From Taeniopygia guttata (Eukaryota; Chordata; Aves; Passeriformes; Estrildidae), in contig NC_133043.1 in NCBI RefSeq assembly GCF_048771995.1, positions 10,558,501-10,622,500 on the forward strand: 64,000 bases of DNA, read 5' to 3'. Below the pieces are notes generated by a model. It made no database searches. It worked only from the letters and a program-made list of their open reading frames with translations, and was not told the DNA's origin. The position numbers and the translations under genes are program-made. Below are positions 40,851 through 51,070 of the stretch, piece by piece (the stretch's first letter is position 1; each line of letters opens with the position of its first letter).

Positions 40851-42056
40851 ACTGGTTGTCCTGCTGGACAGGCCTCCCAGGACTCCTCCGCCGCTCTGCT
40901 GTGGGCTGTGCCGCTTTTGCTTTCATGAGCAGCATGATATGCACAGAACAAGGAAGAGCGTTGGCAATGCAGTAATGCTTTTATCACTTTTATCACCTTC
41001 ACATCTGTGACTAGGAAGTTAATTGCCAGATACTTGTATTCTCCTTTTCCTTTCCCACCACTCCACCCTTGTTGCTAAGATATATTCGTTCATTGTGGAG
41101 AGCCCTTGGTTTTATATCTCAGTACCTCCTACAACTGACTGTGGGTTTTACACGAAAAAGGATTTCACTCTTTTTAAAAAAATACAGGCACAAACAGGCT
41201 AAATGCTGGATATAGTCAGAGTTTTTGTATACGAAGTCCCCTTGAACCCTCAAGAGAGAAGGAAAGCCCAGATCTGTTCTGCCAAAGCTTTTGTTCTACT
41301 GCTCTGGGGAAGAGTGCTCAGCTCCCTGTTGTATCTGCTGTGCAGAGCTGCCAGTGGGCTCAGCCCTGCCCGAGGAGCCTGTCCCTGCTGAGCACACACA
41401 GAACACCCCAGCACACACAGTGGCAGCCCAAGAGGCAACAGGCACACACTGAAACACTCTATTTGATCATCATGAAAAGCTTTTTTACTGTGAGAGTAAC
41501 TGAGCACTGTAACCTAGTGAAGTTCTGGAGTCTCTACCCTCGGAGATAATAAAAAGCCATCTAACAGGAATTTTAAAAAATCAATTCTATCATAATTAAG
41601 TCAATGGCAAAATATCTGTTGATTTCTGAGGAGCACAGTTCTTGTCTGGAATGGGATGTCAGAAGGCAGGCATTCATATAAAACAAATAAACAACCCTCT
41701 ATTGAAATACTATTACATTAACTAAACAACAGAACCTATTTGAAGTGTGAGCAAAGGTATCCAGCCATAGATAAAAGGGCACTGGATTCTCATAGCCAGC
41801 AAAGTCACTTCTGACTTAAGCCAACAGGTGATTTGGTTCAAGTTTCAGGGTAAGAAATTTAGGCAAAGACACCCAGCAACACCAGCATCCTCTCACTAAT
41901 CATACCACAAGTACTATCTTAAGGAGCTGCTTTGAGTTGGAGGAAGAATGTGCTTCTGTGGCAATCTGTGGCTAACCCTGGATAAGGGGAGAGAAAAATT
42001 TTAGCCAGTAATGAGGGTAAGTTTCGATTTATCAAAAAGACATTAAATCCATCAGC

Positions 42057-42275
42057 ATGCACACCTACCAGATCCAGGAGAAATCCATGGTAAAAGATCC
42101 TTGGCTCAGAAAGCAGAGGAAGAGTGCTGAAGATGTCTTGTATGAATTCAAGGCAGAAAGAGCTGCTCGAGGCTTTGAAGTGTCAGATGTCACTGAACGA
42201 GGAACTGGAGGTGACAATATTCTAGCTTGGAAGTTTCCTACAAGAAAAGTTGTTGGATATTTATCAGCTTCTTAA
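42057..42275 (+). other. Unrecognised 72-codon open frame antisense in the TMEM100 intron
   Basis: The translation has an unusually protein-like, charged composition (DPWLRKQRKSAEDVLYEFKA followed by ERAARGFEVSDVTERG), and its TAA is followed immediately by AATAAA. I could not match it to a known family. It could be a fragment of a processed retrocopy, an unannotated small gene or chance. There is no promoter, no intron, no poly(A) tract and no flanking duplication to decide. Length alone is not significant in 64 kb. Confidence 0.15.
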
Positions 42276-44141
42276 GAATAAAAGTCATGAGTGTAAAGCT
42301 TCTGCTGTGGACTGACTCCTGCTCCTAACCAAAGCAGGAGATGTTCTCCCTCTGGCTCTCCAATGGCTTCTGCCTCTTTTCTTGGAAGCAGCCACCCATT
42401 TCTGGCCCAGGGTAACATTTTCCTTTGATGATGTGACGTCGCAGTAGTGAGTATCATAACCCAGTCAAGTCCCCCAGAAAGAGCCAGGCAGGAAAAAGTA
42501 ATGCACAAGAATTACTGCAGATAAAAATATTATTTAACTTAATTTCTATTGCTCACTGCACCTGCAGGAATAATGATTCAGGATACATGGGAGTTTGTCA
42601 TTCCACCTCCCTATTTCTAGCTGTGAACTGACTGTGACAACACACCACCAAAAAAACCTGTTACATCTCTTCCACTATAAGAAAACCTAAGTAATATAAT
42701 CCCAAAAACTCAGAATAAAAAAAGGCAGACTTACACAGTCCAAGAACTCTCTGTAATAAACATAAATCCGCTATATTTACTGTTGTTTATTTCTCTTACT
42801 GGATTTTCAAAAACAAGATTTGTAACTCCAAGAGGGACAAGGCAAACTCTGCATCAGGGCAGTGATGTCTGTGCAGAAAGCAGAGTGATGGAAATTGTTA
42901 TCAACGGCAGAAACAGCTGTGAAATCACCAGGCAGCAGGGTAAAACTCATGAAGCAGCAGATTTATGTTGCTAATCTTATTTGACACCCTTTCTAGAAGT
43001 GTATGATCACAGAAGATGATTTCAACATGGAAGCAGGAGTCCTAAGTAGGGATGAGAGCAAATTCATGAGAGTAAGCTTGTATAATGATAAACTTTAAGG
43101 GATTTTCTGGTTTTGAGTTATTTAGACCCTGCTAACATTTCACAAACACAAATATTTACAGGCACACACTGCTGCTGTTCTCCAGAAGATCCTTGGAATA
43201 AGCCTTTGATATTGCCAAAGTATATTCAGCTGATTATTGAAGTTAGCTAATAATAAGGAAGTCTACTTGTTTATCTCATTGATTATATTCTTTTCCACAG
43301 GACATAGCAATTAGTTTAACTTTCTGAAAAGTTTGGAGGGAAAAGCAGGAAAAAAATCCTGACTTCAGATAAATAATCTAGATTTCATTACAACAAATGC
43401 AGACCTCTGAAATGTTCTTGCAGTCAACTTCTAGTTGGATTACAGGAAGGTTACATTTGTTTGAAAGCTCTTCCCAGCCTATTGTGCCCCCTAAGCCACT
43501 CTGCCAGCTTCTTGCTTGGAAAAGATTAATTGCTCTGTCAGTTATTTATTTGTATTTATCCCTGACAGTTTAGATATTTTTATTTTAAATTAATGTCTTT
43601 ATCAAAAATTCTGACAGAGCAACTTCTTAGAGATGAAATTTCTTCCCTTCTCCTTCCCTCTCTCACCACAAAACTGAGAAGCAGAAGCACATGAAATCTC
43701 TAAATGAAGCTTTCAGCATTTTAACTCAGAATCATTTTAATGTGGTGCTTTCTCAGGAGGCTTCCCACATATGGAGTACCTCTGTGCAAGGGCAAAAAAT
43801 CCACTACAACCCTTTCCTCTTTTTCATATTTTACTTATAACCAGTGGGACACATTTGAGTTTTCCACCTTCAAGCTCTGGACCGGATTCTCTCTATCTTA
43901 CACAATACTTCAGACGCTCTTTTTTGCTTATGTAAAATCCCAATAAATCATAATGCTCACACTTCATACTATGGCTATGCATTAAAGTGACTATGGAAAA
44001 TAGCCTAAGGAGTCCTCTGTCCCGAGAGGAGAGTCTGAGTTCATTCCGAATTCAACAGACTATGATAATCCTCAACACAGTCCTGTAGCTCTGCCCCAGG
44101 TGAGCACTCCTGGAAAATACACAACCAGAATTTGTACTTAC

Positions 44142-44165
44142 AAGACTCCAGGACCATGCCCTGAG
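44142..44165 (-). other. TMEM100: Candidate alternative 5' exon of TMEM100, with in-frame ATG
   Basis: On the minus strand a long pyrimidine tract ending CTCTGCAG (AG at 44167-44166) is followed 24 nt later by an excellent donor (CTT|GTAAGT, exon end 44142). The 24 nt contain an ATG at 44157-44155. If spliced to the acceptor before the TMEM100 coding exon, that ATG is in frame and would add 26 residues before the conserved start. It could be a microexon, or the 3' end of a longer alternative first exon. This is splice-motif inference only. Confidence 0.35.
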
Positions 44166-44639
44166 CTGCAGAGGCAGGAGAAGAACACATTGCCTCCATA
44201 CCAGCTGCCTCAGGATGCAGTACGTTTCTCTCACCAAGTTTTTAAGTAAAATCATGAACAGATTTAAACTCTCGCACCTTTTTCGTTTTCCCCACATAGC
44301 CGGGGTGTACGATGGGAGCAAACCCAACCCCTCCACAAACCAACTTTGTTATGCGCCAACTGCAAAACTTTCAACCGCGCCCGCTGCACTCGACACACAC
44401 ACCTGGGCTAAAATCCTGCGTGTCACGCCTGTCCCGGAGCACCTCTGCGAGAGGGCAGAGAACCGAGCGGGAGGAGAGAACCGAGCGGGAGGGGAGAGCC
44501 GAGCGCACCTCCAGCCCCCGGCACCGGGCGGGCAGCTCTCCGCGGGACCTGCCCCGGCTGCGGCTGCGGCTGCCGAGCCCCGGGGCTGCTGCCGGCGGGG
44601 AGAGACAGCCCCGTGCCCGGAGCGGCGGAGCCCGAGCAG

Positions 44640-45025
44640 CCCCGGGGAGCCGGGCACGGGAGCCAGAGCCCCGCGGGCACCGGGAGCCGGGCACTGGGAG
44701 CCGGGCACCGGGATCCGGGCACGGGAGCCCCGCGGGCACCGGGAGCCGGGCACCGGGATCCGGGCACGGGAGCCCCGCGGGCACCGGGAGCCGGGCACCG
44801 GGAGCCGGGCACTGGAAGCCGGGCACTGGGAGCCGGGCACTGGGAGCCGGGCACGGGAGCCCCGCGGGCACCGGGAGCCGGGCACCGGGAGCTGGAGCCC
44901 CGCGGGCACCGGGAGCCGGGCACGGGAGCCCCGCGGGCACCGGGAGCCGGGCACCGGGAGCCGGGCACCGGGAGCCGAGCACCGGGAGCCGGGCACAGGA
45001 GCCGGGCACCGGGAGCCGGCGGGGG
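44640..45025 (+). repeat. GC minisatellite beside TMEM100 exon 1 (GGGAGCCGGGCAC units)
   Basis: Short units of the form CCGGGAGCCGGGCAC are interspersed with GGGATCC and GGAGCCCCGCGGGCAC. A higher-order period of 45 bp is visible, as GGGATCCGGGCACG starts at both 44710 and 44755. The array is G-rich on the plus strand, so it is C-rich in the TMEM100 sense direction. It lies just inside the presumed first intron. Large apparent frames (up to 305 codons on both strands) are repeat artefacts. Confidence 0.92.
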
Positions 45026-45055
45026 CGCGGCCGCGGGACGTGCGGCTCCGGGGCT

Positions 45056-45182
45056 GCCAGCGAGCCGAGCCGTGCCGTGCCGTGCCGAGCACGGTGCCAG
45101 TCCCTGCCACCGGCCGGGCCAGCGTGCCATAGCATGGGCTAGCGTGCCGTAGCGAGCCGTGCCGAGCGAAGCCGAGCCGTGC
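45056..45182 (+). repeat. GCCGTGCCGAGC-type low-complexity repeat
   Basis: Degenerate copies of GCCGTGCCGTGCCGAGC and AGCGTGCCGTAGCGAGCC run up to the TMEM100 exon 1 donor. They form a second, more diverged repeat family in the same CpG island. Confidence 0.6.
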
Positions 45183-45187
45183 CTTAC

Positions 45188-45300
45188 CTCCCGGGACTGC
45201 GGCGGCCACCAGCCCGCAGCCAGCATAAGAGGGGATGCAGCTCGCCGCACAAGGGACTGTAAACAAAGTTCTCGGTGAGAGCGAAGCAATTAAGGGACCG
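45188..45300 (-). other. TMEM100: Candidate non-coding first exon of TMEM100
   Basis: On the minus strand a strong 5' splice site (GGGAG|GTAAGG, exon ending at 45188) lies inside a CpG island 5.6 kb upstream of the TMEM100 coding exon. Mammalian TMEM100 also has separate 5' untranslated exons, so this is the best candidate for the main promoter-proximal exon. The upstream limit is a guess, since no TATA box or initiator fixes the start site. A forkhead-type motif (GTAAACAA, plus strand 45259-45266) lies within or just beside it. Confirmation would need 5' transcript ends. Confidence 0.5.
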
Positions 45301-45550
45301 GAGCAAATTCAGCGGCGGGAGCTGCGGCGGGCGGGACGGTCCCGCTGGGCGGGGGGGCCGGAGGGTGTCCGGCAGGGCCGGGCCGGGCCGGGCTGGGCTG
45401 GGCTGACCAGGGGCCGGGCTTGTCCCTCCGCCCCGCTCTGCTCTCAGCCCCGCACCGGGATGCGCACGGCGGGGACAGCCCCGGCGGAGGCTCCGCACAG
45501 CGCCCTGCCCGCGGCAGTTCGCACACACGGGGCCGGGGCGACTCTCCCTT

Positions 45551-45640
45551 GCAGCCCCTTCTCCCCTCTGCAGCATCCCTACCCTCCCTCAGCCCCTTCT
45601 CCCCTCTGCAGCATCCCTACCCTCCCGCAGCCCCTTTCCC
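45551..45640 (+). repeat. Tandem duplication of about 42 bp (CTGCAGCATCCCTACCCTCC)
   Basis: The segment containing CCCCTTCTCCCCTCTGCAGC followed by ATCCCTACCCTCC occurs twice in direct succession, with one C/G difference at the end. It lies at the downstream edge of the CpG island. Confidence 0.85.
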
Positions 45641-46170
45641 CCCGCAGCCCCCCTGCACCCCCAGCCCCTTTCCGGCCCTCGGGCACAGCCCGGCTGCAGC
45701 AGGGTGGGTGAGGGTCCGTACCTGCCCCGAGCTCGCTGGGGCCCTGCTGGGTCACTCGAAAGCACAGTCCCTCCCGAAATCCAGAGGAATCCCTAGCTCA
45801 GCTGCTCAGAAATTAGAGGAGGAACATAGCTTTGGATGCATTCTTAGAGGATAAAGTTTTATGCATCATTTAGAAATATTTTACCTGGCTTTTCTAAGCT
45901 TTGACTGCTCATTTCTGCAGCACATCGAATACTACAGGGGTTTGGAGAAGATGGGTGTGGATGTGTGTTAATTTTTTACCATGATTTCTGTTACTTCAGA
46001 CAAATTATGCTTTTAAGTCTTGTAAAAGGACATGTTTGAATTTTGCGGTTAAGCTGAACCAAAGTTTATATTTAAAATACACTATTTTATCAATGATTGA
46101 TAAAAGAACAGTACACCAGATGTATTTAATTAGGCATTCTGTCTCTGAAAGCATGCATGTGCTTTTGACC

Positions 46171-46246
46171 CCCACGGTGAAATCCTGGCCTCACAGAAAT
46201 TAATGGCAAAACTTCCATCAGCTTCACAGGGGCCAGGATTTCATCC
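46171..46246. repeat. Ancient amniote palindromic repeat fragment
   Basis: A 13-bp perfect inverted repeat, TGAAATCCTGGCC (46178-46190) and GGCCAGGATTTCA (46231-46243), encloses TAATGGCAAAACTTCCATCA. Sequences of this type, a ...GGCCAGGATTTCA arm around an AATGGCAAAAC core, are common in turtle and crocodilian DNA as relics of an old palindromic, probably non-autonomous DNA element. The inverted repeat is seen directly. The family link is from memory. Confidence 0.6.
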
Positions 46247-47072
46247 TGTGTGTTGTTAAGTATTGCTCAGTGATGGAGACCCTGCCAAGGGTTCATCTCC
46301 TCCAGATAAATCAACCAGGTTTTGGAAAAGTGCCACTACTTTATGCAAGAAACTGTGAATTTTTTCCCCCCACTTGCTGGTGTTCCCATCAAACACATCA
46401 GCATTTGAGCAGAAATGACAAACAAACTGGATCTGAGGGGATCTTCTTTAGGCAGGATCTCTTGAACCATTGTTTGGTCCTTCCAATAGAGGCAGCTGTG
46501 TCTGTAATATCTTTATTAGACTTGAGAAGTTCCACCTCAAAAACAACCAGGTTTCCTACTCCTCCTGTTGGAGAATACAAGCCTTATTCTGTTGATATCT
46601 AGGAACCTTGTTTTTAGCTGAATGGGTTCATAGACAATTATACATGGACAAGTAAACATTTGGCTGAAGCAGCTATTCTCTCTTTTGGCAATTAACTCTC
46701 TAATGCCCTAAGAGGGAGAAAATAAACTCTCTCAGGCTTATTTTCAATCATTTTTTCAGATGTCTTACCAACTTCTTCCAAGTATTTTCCTGGCCTTCTA
46801 GAAATACTAACATTTCATAATTTTCTTCTGATTGTTCAGGATGTCTGTTTTTTTTCTCCAGTATCAGTTTCATTTTTCACTTTATATCAGAAATTCTTGC
46901 TGTTTGCACTTGTGTGCATGACCTAAATTTCACCCCATTCCTGTTACATCAGTTCCTCTCTAGTCCTTCCAGTCTAGTATTTGATCCTCCTATGTTGACA
47001 GAGAACCTCCCTCTCAGGCTTACACCATCCACAGCTCCACTAGTACATTCTTATATTTCCATGCCAACTTCA

Positions 47073-47116
47073 TTACTGAAAGTATTACATAAAATACTGA
47101 AAGTTTTACATAAAAT
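47073..47116 (+). repeat. 22-bp tandem duplication
   Basis: TTACTGAAAGTATTACATAA(AA) is followed directly by ATACTGAAAGTTTTACATAA(AA), two copies with two differences. It is a simple local duplication in the TMEM100-PCTP interval. Confidence 0.85.
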
Positions 47117-50046
47117 AGCTCACAAAACGGATTTTTTAGGAGCTGTTCTAATACACATAAACAGTTACCAAAGCTGAGCTTAGAATTCATATTTCTGTAC
47201 AAAGAAATGCCCTAACAACAGGCAAAAAAGTCACACACTCTGCTAGACCTTGTGCAATTCTTACTTCTTGCTGTGAAGCATAAAAGCTGCAATAAAAAGT
47301 GATGGGAATGAGGTCTCCTCTAGTGCTGAGAGATCAGTGTGCTGTCCCCTAGAAGGATGGATTTGTAGCACTCAGGCACCGAAGGGTTTAAAACATCTTG
47401 GACACCAGCCCTCTGGCCTTTCAAAAAAAGGGATGACTGACTACCTCTGCCTCTCCAGGTCCTGCTGTGTTCTGAGCACAGCTCAGCAAGGATGGAGGGA
47501 CAGAAGGAGCAGGCACGGCTGGAGCAGCAGGCTCGGCACCTGCAGAAATTCAGTGCAAACAGCTGAGGAAACGTCAGGGCTGAGCAGCAGCTGCAGTGAG
47601 GGGCTACAGGCTCCCAGTTTGGGACTGCCAGGCTCCAGGGATGCACAGCTCCCCTTCAGGACCTGCCCTAAATGCCAGAATCTCCTCCCAGGGGCCTAAA
47701 CACAGCTGCTTAGAGGGAAGTGCAGCCCCAGAGCTGGGCTGATAAGCAAGAACCGTGTGTGATTCTGGAACTCACAGCACCTACTGAGAGAGCAGCTCTG
47801 CTCCTAAATTGAGCAATGCTGTTGCTCTGCCGACTGAAACACACTTGCAATACTTCATGGCTTCCTTTGAGTTTCTAACAGTCTCCTGGGCCTCAGCAGC
47901 ACAGCAAACAGTGACTCACTGATCTGGCAAAGTACAACCATTGTGGGCTCCCTATTCACGTCGTTTTTCTTACCTTTTCCCTAACCCTCTACTGAACTTT
48001 CCTTTTATTTTATCCCTAAGCCCACACACGGACACATCAGTTTACTGCGTTTCATGAAACTTTCAGAAAGTGCCCTTTCAACATATTCAATATATTATAA
48101 ATTGTCCTTACCATGCCATGCAGTGCATGTGTTTTGTGATGAGGAATGGAATCCAAAAGGAGTCCAAAGCCAGTTAAGCCAGAGAAGCAAATAATTTCCC
48201 ATAAAGTGCTGTAGCTCCCCTCTCATGAACACAGTTTACAGCCCAGCTGGTTGATAGCTGTGTAAACCAGCCACGCTGTGGGTACTCAGGCTCATGCAAT
48301 GGATGTGCTTATAACGACTGTGAGAAATCTCTTGGGTGGCTGGGAATATGGAAAGGAATTTTCTTTGAACTCCATTAGATCCTACTAGTGCTTTGGTCAA
48401 CATCAGTTATCCTGCTGTGCATGTGAACTTTGTTATTGCCTTCCTTGCTTTCACTTAATCTTCCTGCAGTGCTGAAGAAGACAGGATATCTGGAACTGAA
48501 AACAATTATTCTTACCTCCTACTGCTTTCATAATTACATGAAGTTCCCATTTGAAGAGCTGCATTCCTTGTGTGGACATGTGCTTTTAATTAGCAGAGGG
48601 ATGCATCACACCACAAGAAGCCAATTCCTCAACCTTGCATAAGTTGGTTACAGAACCTCTGAATCTTCAGCCACCGTGGCAGCTTTCTGGCCAAGCTGGG
48701 GGAAGCGTGGGAGCAAACTCCAGTGCTGTAATTTCACCATAACCAGGATTTTTATTAGAGACTACTGCAGTAAGATGCAGCAGATTCAGCTGAGATTTAA
48801 GTTCAAAATAGGAATGATCTATTTTCTTGGTTTTCCACCTGCATTGAGTCACCCAAAGAATTTACACGGCTTAAAGATATGAAGGGAAATGCAGACAAAA
48901 AGCTGGAAAAGTGACTAGTCCAAGTTAGTGGATATTGCCAAGAGACATTTTTATTTCATTTGCTTCCCTTCTCAGTAGGTAGGGTATAAAGAACATTCAC
49001 TGTTCCCTCTGCAAATGGTCTGTCTAAAAAACATGGAGTGTTTCAGCCAGCTGTTATTGACTCTCCAACAGCAGAAAATGATGAGTTTTAAACTAAGCTA
49101 TACAGGCCATTGGCTGAATTACTTCCTGTCCGATGAGTCTTTCTTTGTCCTACTTCACTACAATCCTCAGGACAAATTTATACACAGATCTATCTAAAAT
49201 ACTGAACAAAGTTAAAATCCACAGCTTTTCTCCTATGTAATAGATGACTTGTGTGAAATTTACAGTAAGTCAAGTATCTGACCTAAAGGGTAGTTTAAAA
49301 AGAATTAAAAAAAAAAAGAATAATTGCAGTAAGACCAGTTCTTACTGTTCTCACAAAAGAGAGCTTTTCATATATATAATCTGCTTTAGTATCACCTGCT
49401 TAAGGAAATGTTTAGAAATATTTCTACATCCATGTAAACAAGTTAAGAAAGTAGAGGGTGTGGCAGTGATAAGCATTTACCAAACCAAGTGAAGATCTAA
49501 ACAGGCTGTCTTATCTTTTGAATGAGTCATTTTAGGTCATGCAAGTAATGGTGAAATCCCTTCTTTCCTACAGTGAAATTTAAAATTTCTCCTCTTTTGT
49601 GAGGGCCAAGTAATCAGGTTGCAGCTCTTTATCTCCAGTTTATTTGCACTGGGAGTGTGTTACTTTCCACAGAAACTGTGGCTAAAAGATGTAAATCAAA
49701 AGTAAATATGATCAAATGAAAGAGATGGGTTCTGACACCAGGAGTCCAGCATAATAAACTATCTACCAAAGGCAGAAAACACTTAGTATCAGAAGGCAGA
49801 AAAACTGCAGAACTCCAGCTACCCTCTGAATCCTCTTCTATTTGGGTGGAACTCTGTTGAAACGAGATATTCCGTACAGAAACAGTCATAGTTTGGGGTT
49901 AAATTCAACTCTAGAAGAAGGCCATTATAAACCAGTATTTAATAGCCATTTATGACATATGACAGCCCAAGCAGTGCATGTTTTGGGCTAATTCTTTGTA
50001 AAAATCACCCTAGGTGACCCTCCCTGCCTAAATACTTAGGAATAAA

Positions 50047-50089
50047 AACATATATATATACATATATAGAATATATAAAATATATAAAG
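50047..50089 (+). repeat. AT-rich simple repeat (TA-based)
   Basis: TATATATATA with CATATATA and GAATATATAAAATATATA units forms a short simple-sequence tract in the TMEM100-PCTP interval. Confidence 0.85.
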
Positions 50090-50915
50090 GCTATGTAGCA
50101 GACAGGATATATTTTCTCTAAAAATGTTGAAAAACAGATTTCCCTTTGACTCATACAAGAGAGGAGAATATAGACTGCCTCACACATGCATGGTTGTGAT
50201 GGGAGATGCTGTTGTTACTTCTCAGCTTTTTGGATGACGAATCATCTTCTTGCAAATTTTAAAAGTCATGAAACAATTTGTGAGAAAGGCTTTTACATGA
50301 TGCAGTCAAAAAAGCAACAGCAGCAGAAGCTTATAATTGCTTTGGCTGTGTATACTAGAAATGCAAATGTACTAATTGTATAAATGGTAAGGAAGGACTA
50401 TTCAGCAGTTTTGCAAAGTTTTTGAAATGCACTGAGTAAAATGGAATTACAGTAGTATATAAATGTCTGCACAGCAGTTGAATTCATCAAAATCCAACAT
50501 CTTTAGTTCATCTTCAAGAATTTTTCAAAGAGCACCAGTGCCACACAGAGACAGATAGAGGAAAACACAATACAGCTGGGAACATTCTCTCACATATGGA
50601 CACATATATCCAAAACAAACACTGGGGCCTGAAAACGTCAGTGTAGTGTTCATTACTGGTTTCACTTCTGGCCACATATGATTTTCTGATGTAGGAGTTG
50701 TCCAGTTTCCTGGTTTTGTTCCATGCCACAGAATTCATTGGATTACCCAGCAGTGATTTCAGCAGCAGAAAGGTTAGGTGTTAGGGGGGAATTCATACAG
50801 ATTTCTTTCCATTCTAAAAAAAAGGTGGAAGATTTAGGTACATTAATGCCACTAATAGCCCAAATCAGCAAGTTGCCTTGAGGTATATTTCCAACTCAGA
50901 GCAGCAGCAGCTAAA

Positions 50916-51070
50916 TAGAATCATAAAATCACAGAATGGTTTGGATTGGAAGGATCCTTAAAGATCTTCCCATCTCATTCCAATCTTTGCCATGGGCAGG
51001 GAAACCTTCTATAGACCAGATGCTAAAAGTCCAGTCCAACCTGTCCTTAAATACCACTGGGGATAAAAGC
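50916..51070 (-). mobile_element. CR1 LINE, 3'-end fragment
   Basis: The plus strand reads AATCATAAAATCACAGAATG, then GGTTTGGATTGGAAGGATCC, then TTAAAGATC and a CCATGGGCAGGGA block. This is the reverse complement of the well-known avian CR1 3' tail, so the element is on the minus strand. It is 5'-truncated to about 155 bp and moderately diverged, as is usual for old avian CR1 copies. No coding remnant is included. Confidence 0.9.

Larger units (their letters stand above)
39607..45187 (-). other. TMEM100: TMEM100 5' intron region
   Basis: This interval runs between the candidate first exon and the coding exon, whose acceptor on the minus strand is TTCTCTCCACAG (AG at 39608-39607). It contains the 15-copy 10-bp array at 40701-40850, an unrecognised 72-codon frame at 42057-42275, the candidate extra exon at 44142-44165, and a GC-rich 45-bp-period minisatellite next to exon 1. 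Otherwise it is unique, moderately AT-rich sequence without recognisable genes. Confidence 0.6.
44430..45560. promoter_or_regulatory. TMEM100: CpG island / TMEM100 promoter region
   Basis: GC content and CpG density rise sharply over this block compared with the AT-rich flanks. It holds the minus-strand donor of the presumed first exon, a forkhead-like motif, a long GC minisatellite, and a short GGGCC/GGGCT run near 45375-45406. TMEM100 is the only gene reading away from it. No TATA box was seen, which fits a CpG-island promoter. The exact core promoter is not determinable from sequence alone. Confidence 0.65.

Noticed and set aside
40244-41010. Frames up to 252 codons on both strands around 40.7 kb
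   Set aside because: The open length comes from the 10-bp ACTGGGAACC array, whose 30-nt super-period has no stop. There is no domain or conservation signal.
44215-45289. Five open frames of 254-305 codons (and a 179-codon one) on both strands in the TMEM100 CpG island
   Set aside because: They are produced by a GC-rich tandem array that lacks stops in any frame. The translations are pure repeat (PGARLPVPGS-like or GTGSRAPG-like).
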